Positions 4,782 through 5,995 of a stretch of DNA of 5,995 nt are shown in pieces; positions within the stretch are counted from its first letter, which is position 1, and each line of letters starts with the position of its first letter. A model generated the notes under the pieces. The model was not told where the DNA came from and did not search any database. It worked only from the letters and a program-made list of their open reading frames with translations. The translations under genes and the position numbers were made by a program. The stretch is from NCBI GenBank assembly GCA_012735455.1, contig JAAYHG010000033.1, positions 1 through 5,995 of the forward strand, in the 5' to 3' direction. Origin of the DNA: Bacillota bacterium (GTDB lineage Bacteria; Bacillota; DTU030; DUMP01).

Positions 4782-5995
4782 CTACATTCGGGGCAGGGCC
4801 GGAATGCCTAGTGTTGCCAAGGCATTGGCCATAGCCTGCTTAAAACTTAGCACCAAGGAAACTCTGAAGCGCATTCTGGCCGGCGGCGCCGAACGCACCG
4901 GCGAGGTATCGTAGAAGTTCATTAACGCAGTAGCCAGATTATAGGTATACTCGCCGAATGCCGCAACCTGCAGATTCTCCGCTGCCTTTTCTGTGGCTGC
5001 AGGTAGTTCCGCCATGATACGGATCAGCGCCTTCTCCTCGGCTGTAAGATCTGAAGGCACCGAGACGGTGCGCAAGTCGATCTCATCAAGAACCTCACGG
5101 TCTACCCGGCCCAGAATGTTGGCGGCACGGGCGTAGGCATACTGCAGATAGGGGCCAGTGTTGCCTTGCATACTGAGGGCCTCGTTAAAGTCAAAAACCA
5201 AAACGTTGGAGATACTAAAGCGAATCATGTAGTAGCGCACTGCACCCACTGCAATATCTTGTCCCAGCTTGCGGTGTTCTTCAGGAGTCATCTCTGGATG
5301 CCGTTTGGCCACTTCTTCAGTGGCTTTCTCAATGGCCCTCTCCACCAAGTCGTCGGCCCTTACCCCAATACCCTTACGGCCAGACATGGCATAGATGCCC
5401 TTGTCTTCCTCGTCCCCTACCGGCACCCCCAATTCCCGGGCTGTGTTTGGGGACAGAGCCACCACCTCATAGCCATAGTGGATAGAATTCTCGCCCTCGG
5501 TGGCAAACCCCAATTTCACCAAAGAAAAGCGCAAAACATCCTGCAGGTACTTCTGCCTGAGGTCAATGACATTAATAACCTGCTGCGCCCTGCCAAAACG
5601 CTCCATCTTGGTACCATCGCTGCTGGAAGTCCAAAGGACAGTGCCGTTGGGTTGCAGGCAGTAACGATCATAGAAAAAGTCCTTGCCCAGGACACCAAAC
5701 TTCCAGAGCTGGTAGGCAATGTCTTTGGCAGTGTAGGTGGCGGTACCGTTGGAACGCACCAGCACCTTGTCTGGATTCTCTAAGTTCTGGAACTCAGGGA
5801 CATCCCCCAATATCACCACCCCGCACCCTGCGTTGTCGCCCTCCTCTTCATGGACCAGGTGCCCCTTCTCCTTGAGGAGTTCAAAGGCATGGCGCCAAAA
5901 GCACAGGTGAATGATATCGCTCTCCCAGGTGAGCAGGATATAGTAAATCCCCAAACGCCACATGGTTCCCAGATGACACTCCACAATCCGGTGCG
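4782..5995 (-). CDS. argS: Arginyl-tRNA synthetase ArgS, C-terminal 403 residues (5' end outside window)
   Basis: ArgS is a class I synthetase that charges tRNA-Arg with arginine using ATP in the cytoplasm. The frame is open to the right edge, so the N-terminal additional domain and the HIGH motif (about 150 residues of a usual 550-560) lie outside. Numbering from the GTG codon at 5982-5984, the catalytic region carries ECHLGTMWRLG (2-12) and LVRSNGTATYTAKDIA (75-90). The KMSKS counterpart is AMSGRKG (199-205), and ArgS enzymes often lack the canonical lysine there. The helical anticodon-binding (DALR-type) domain begins near QGNTGPYLQYAYARAANIL (273-291) and ends LGIPALPRM, a typical ArgS C-terminus. 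That GTG is an internal valine codon, not a start, because HRI precedes it in frame. A TAG stop lies 63 bases before the cyclase gene. Nothing shows whether it shares a transcript with the genes downstream. Confidence 0.96.
   Translation of the reverse strand, partial: HRIVECHLGTMWRLGIYYILLTWESDIIHLCFWRHAFELLKEKGHLVHEEEGDNAGCGVVILGDVPEFQNLENPDKVLVRSNGTATYTAKDIAYQLWKFGVLGKDFFYDRYCLQPNGTVLWTSSSDGTKMERFGRAQQVINVIDLRQKYLQDVLRFSLVKLGFATEGENSIHYGYEVVALSPNTARELGVPVGDEEDKGIYAMSGRKGIGVRADDLVERAIEKATEEVAKRHPEMTPEEHRKLGQDIAVGAVRYYMIRFSISNVLVFDFNEALSMQGNTGPYLQYAYARAANILGRVDREVLDEIDLRTVSVPSDLTAEEKALIRIMAELPAATEKAAENLQVAAFGEYTYNLATALMNFYDTSPVRSAPPARMRFRVSLVLSFKQAMANALATLGIPALPRM

Noticed and set aside
5166..5783. 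Plus-strand open frame of 205 codons
   Set aside because: It lies opposite well-conserved argS sequence and its translation has no recognisable domain; it is a shadow of the codon use on the other strand.
5982..5984. GTG as the start of the argS product
   Set aside because: The reading frame continues upstream to the window edge and the codon sits within the conserved synthetase core, so it is an internal valine.

Overview
The window is a compact, fully coding stretch read entirely from the minus strand. In order of transcription, from high to low coordinates, it holds: the C-terminal part of arginyl-tRNA synthetase (argS); a membrane-bound GAF-GGDEF diguanylate cyclase; comFC; a yvyF-type flagellar zinc-ribbon protein; flgM (anti-sigma-28); flgN (hook-filament junction chaperone); and the first 293 codons of flgK, which runs off the left edge. 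The order comFC-yvyF-flgM-flgN-flgK is the classic Firmicutes arrangement known from Bacillus subtilis. Together with moderately GC-rich DNA, strong purine-rich ribosome binding sites and frequent non-ATG starts, this suggests a flagellated Gram-positive of the Clostridia/Moorella-like kind. That placement is an inference and was not tested by any search.

Right part (3012-5995): argS is incomplete at its 5' end and is followed after 64 bases by the diguanylate cyclase gene. That gene overlaps comFC by an ATGA junction, so the two are probably translationally coupled. In B. subtilis the gene before comFC belongs to the comF operon (comFA/comFB); here a c-di-GMP signalling enzyme occupies the place.

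Left part (1-2230): yvyF follows comFC after 28 bases. The 112-base gap between yvyF and flgM is the only real regulatory space in the window. It carries a good match to a sigma-28 (SigD/FliA) promoter, so the anti-sigma factor FlgM, the chaperone FlgN and its client FlgK can be expressed as a late flagellar unit under the sigma factor that FlgM restrains. Ribosome binding sites of yvyF, flgM and flgK are all poly-G (AGGGGG-type) with exactly 8 bases to the start codon. This pattern is part of the case that flgK starts at CTG.

No mobile element, CRISPR array, tRNA, rRNA or clear riboswitch was seen, and no gene-free stretch exceeds 112 bases. I do not see a new defence or biosynthetic system. 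The points worth a second look are the CTG start of flgK, the sigma-28 promoter, and the coupling of a c-di-GMP cyclase to comFC and the flagellar genes.
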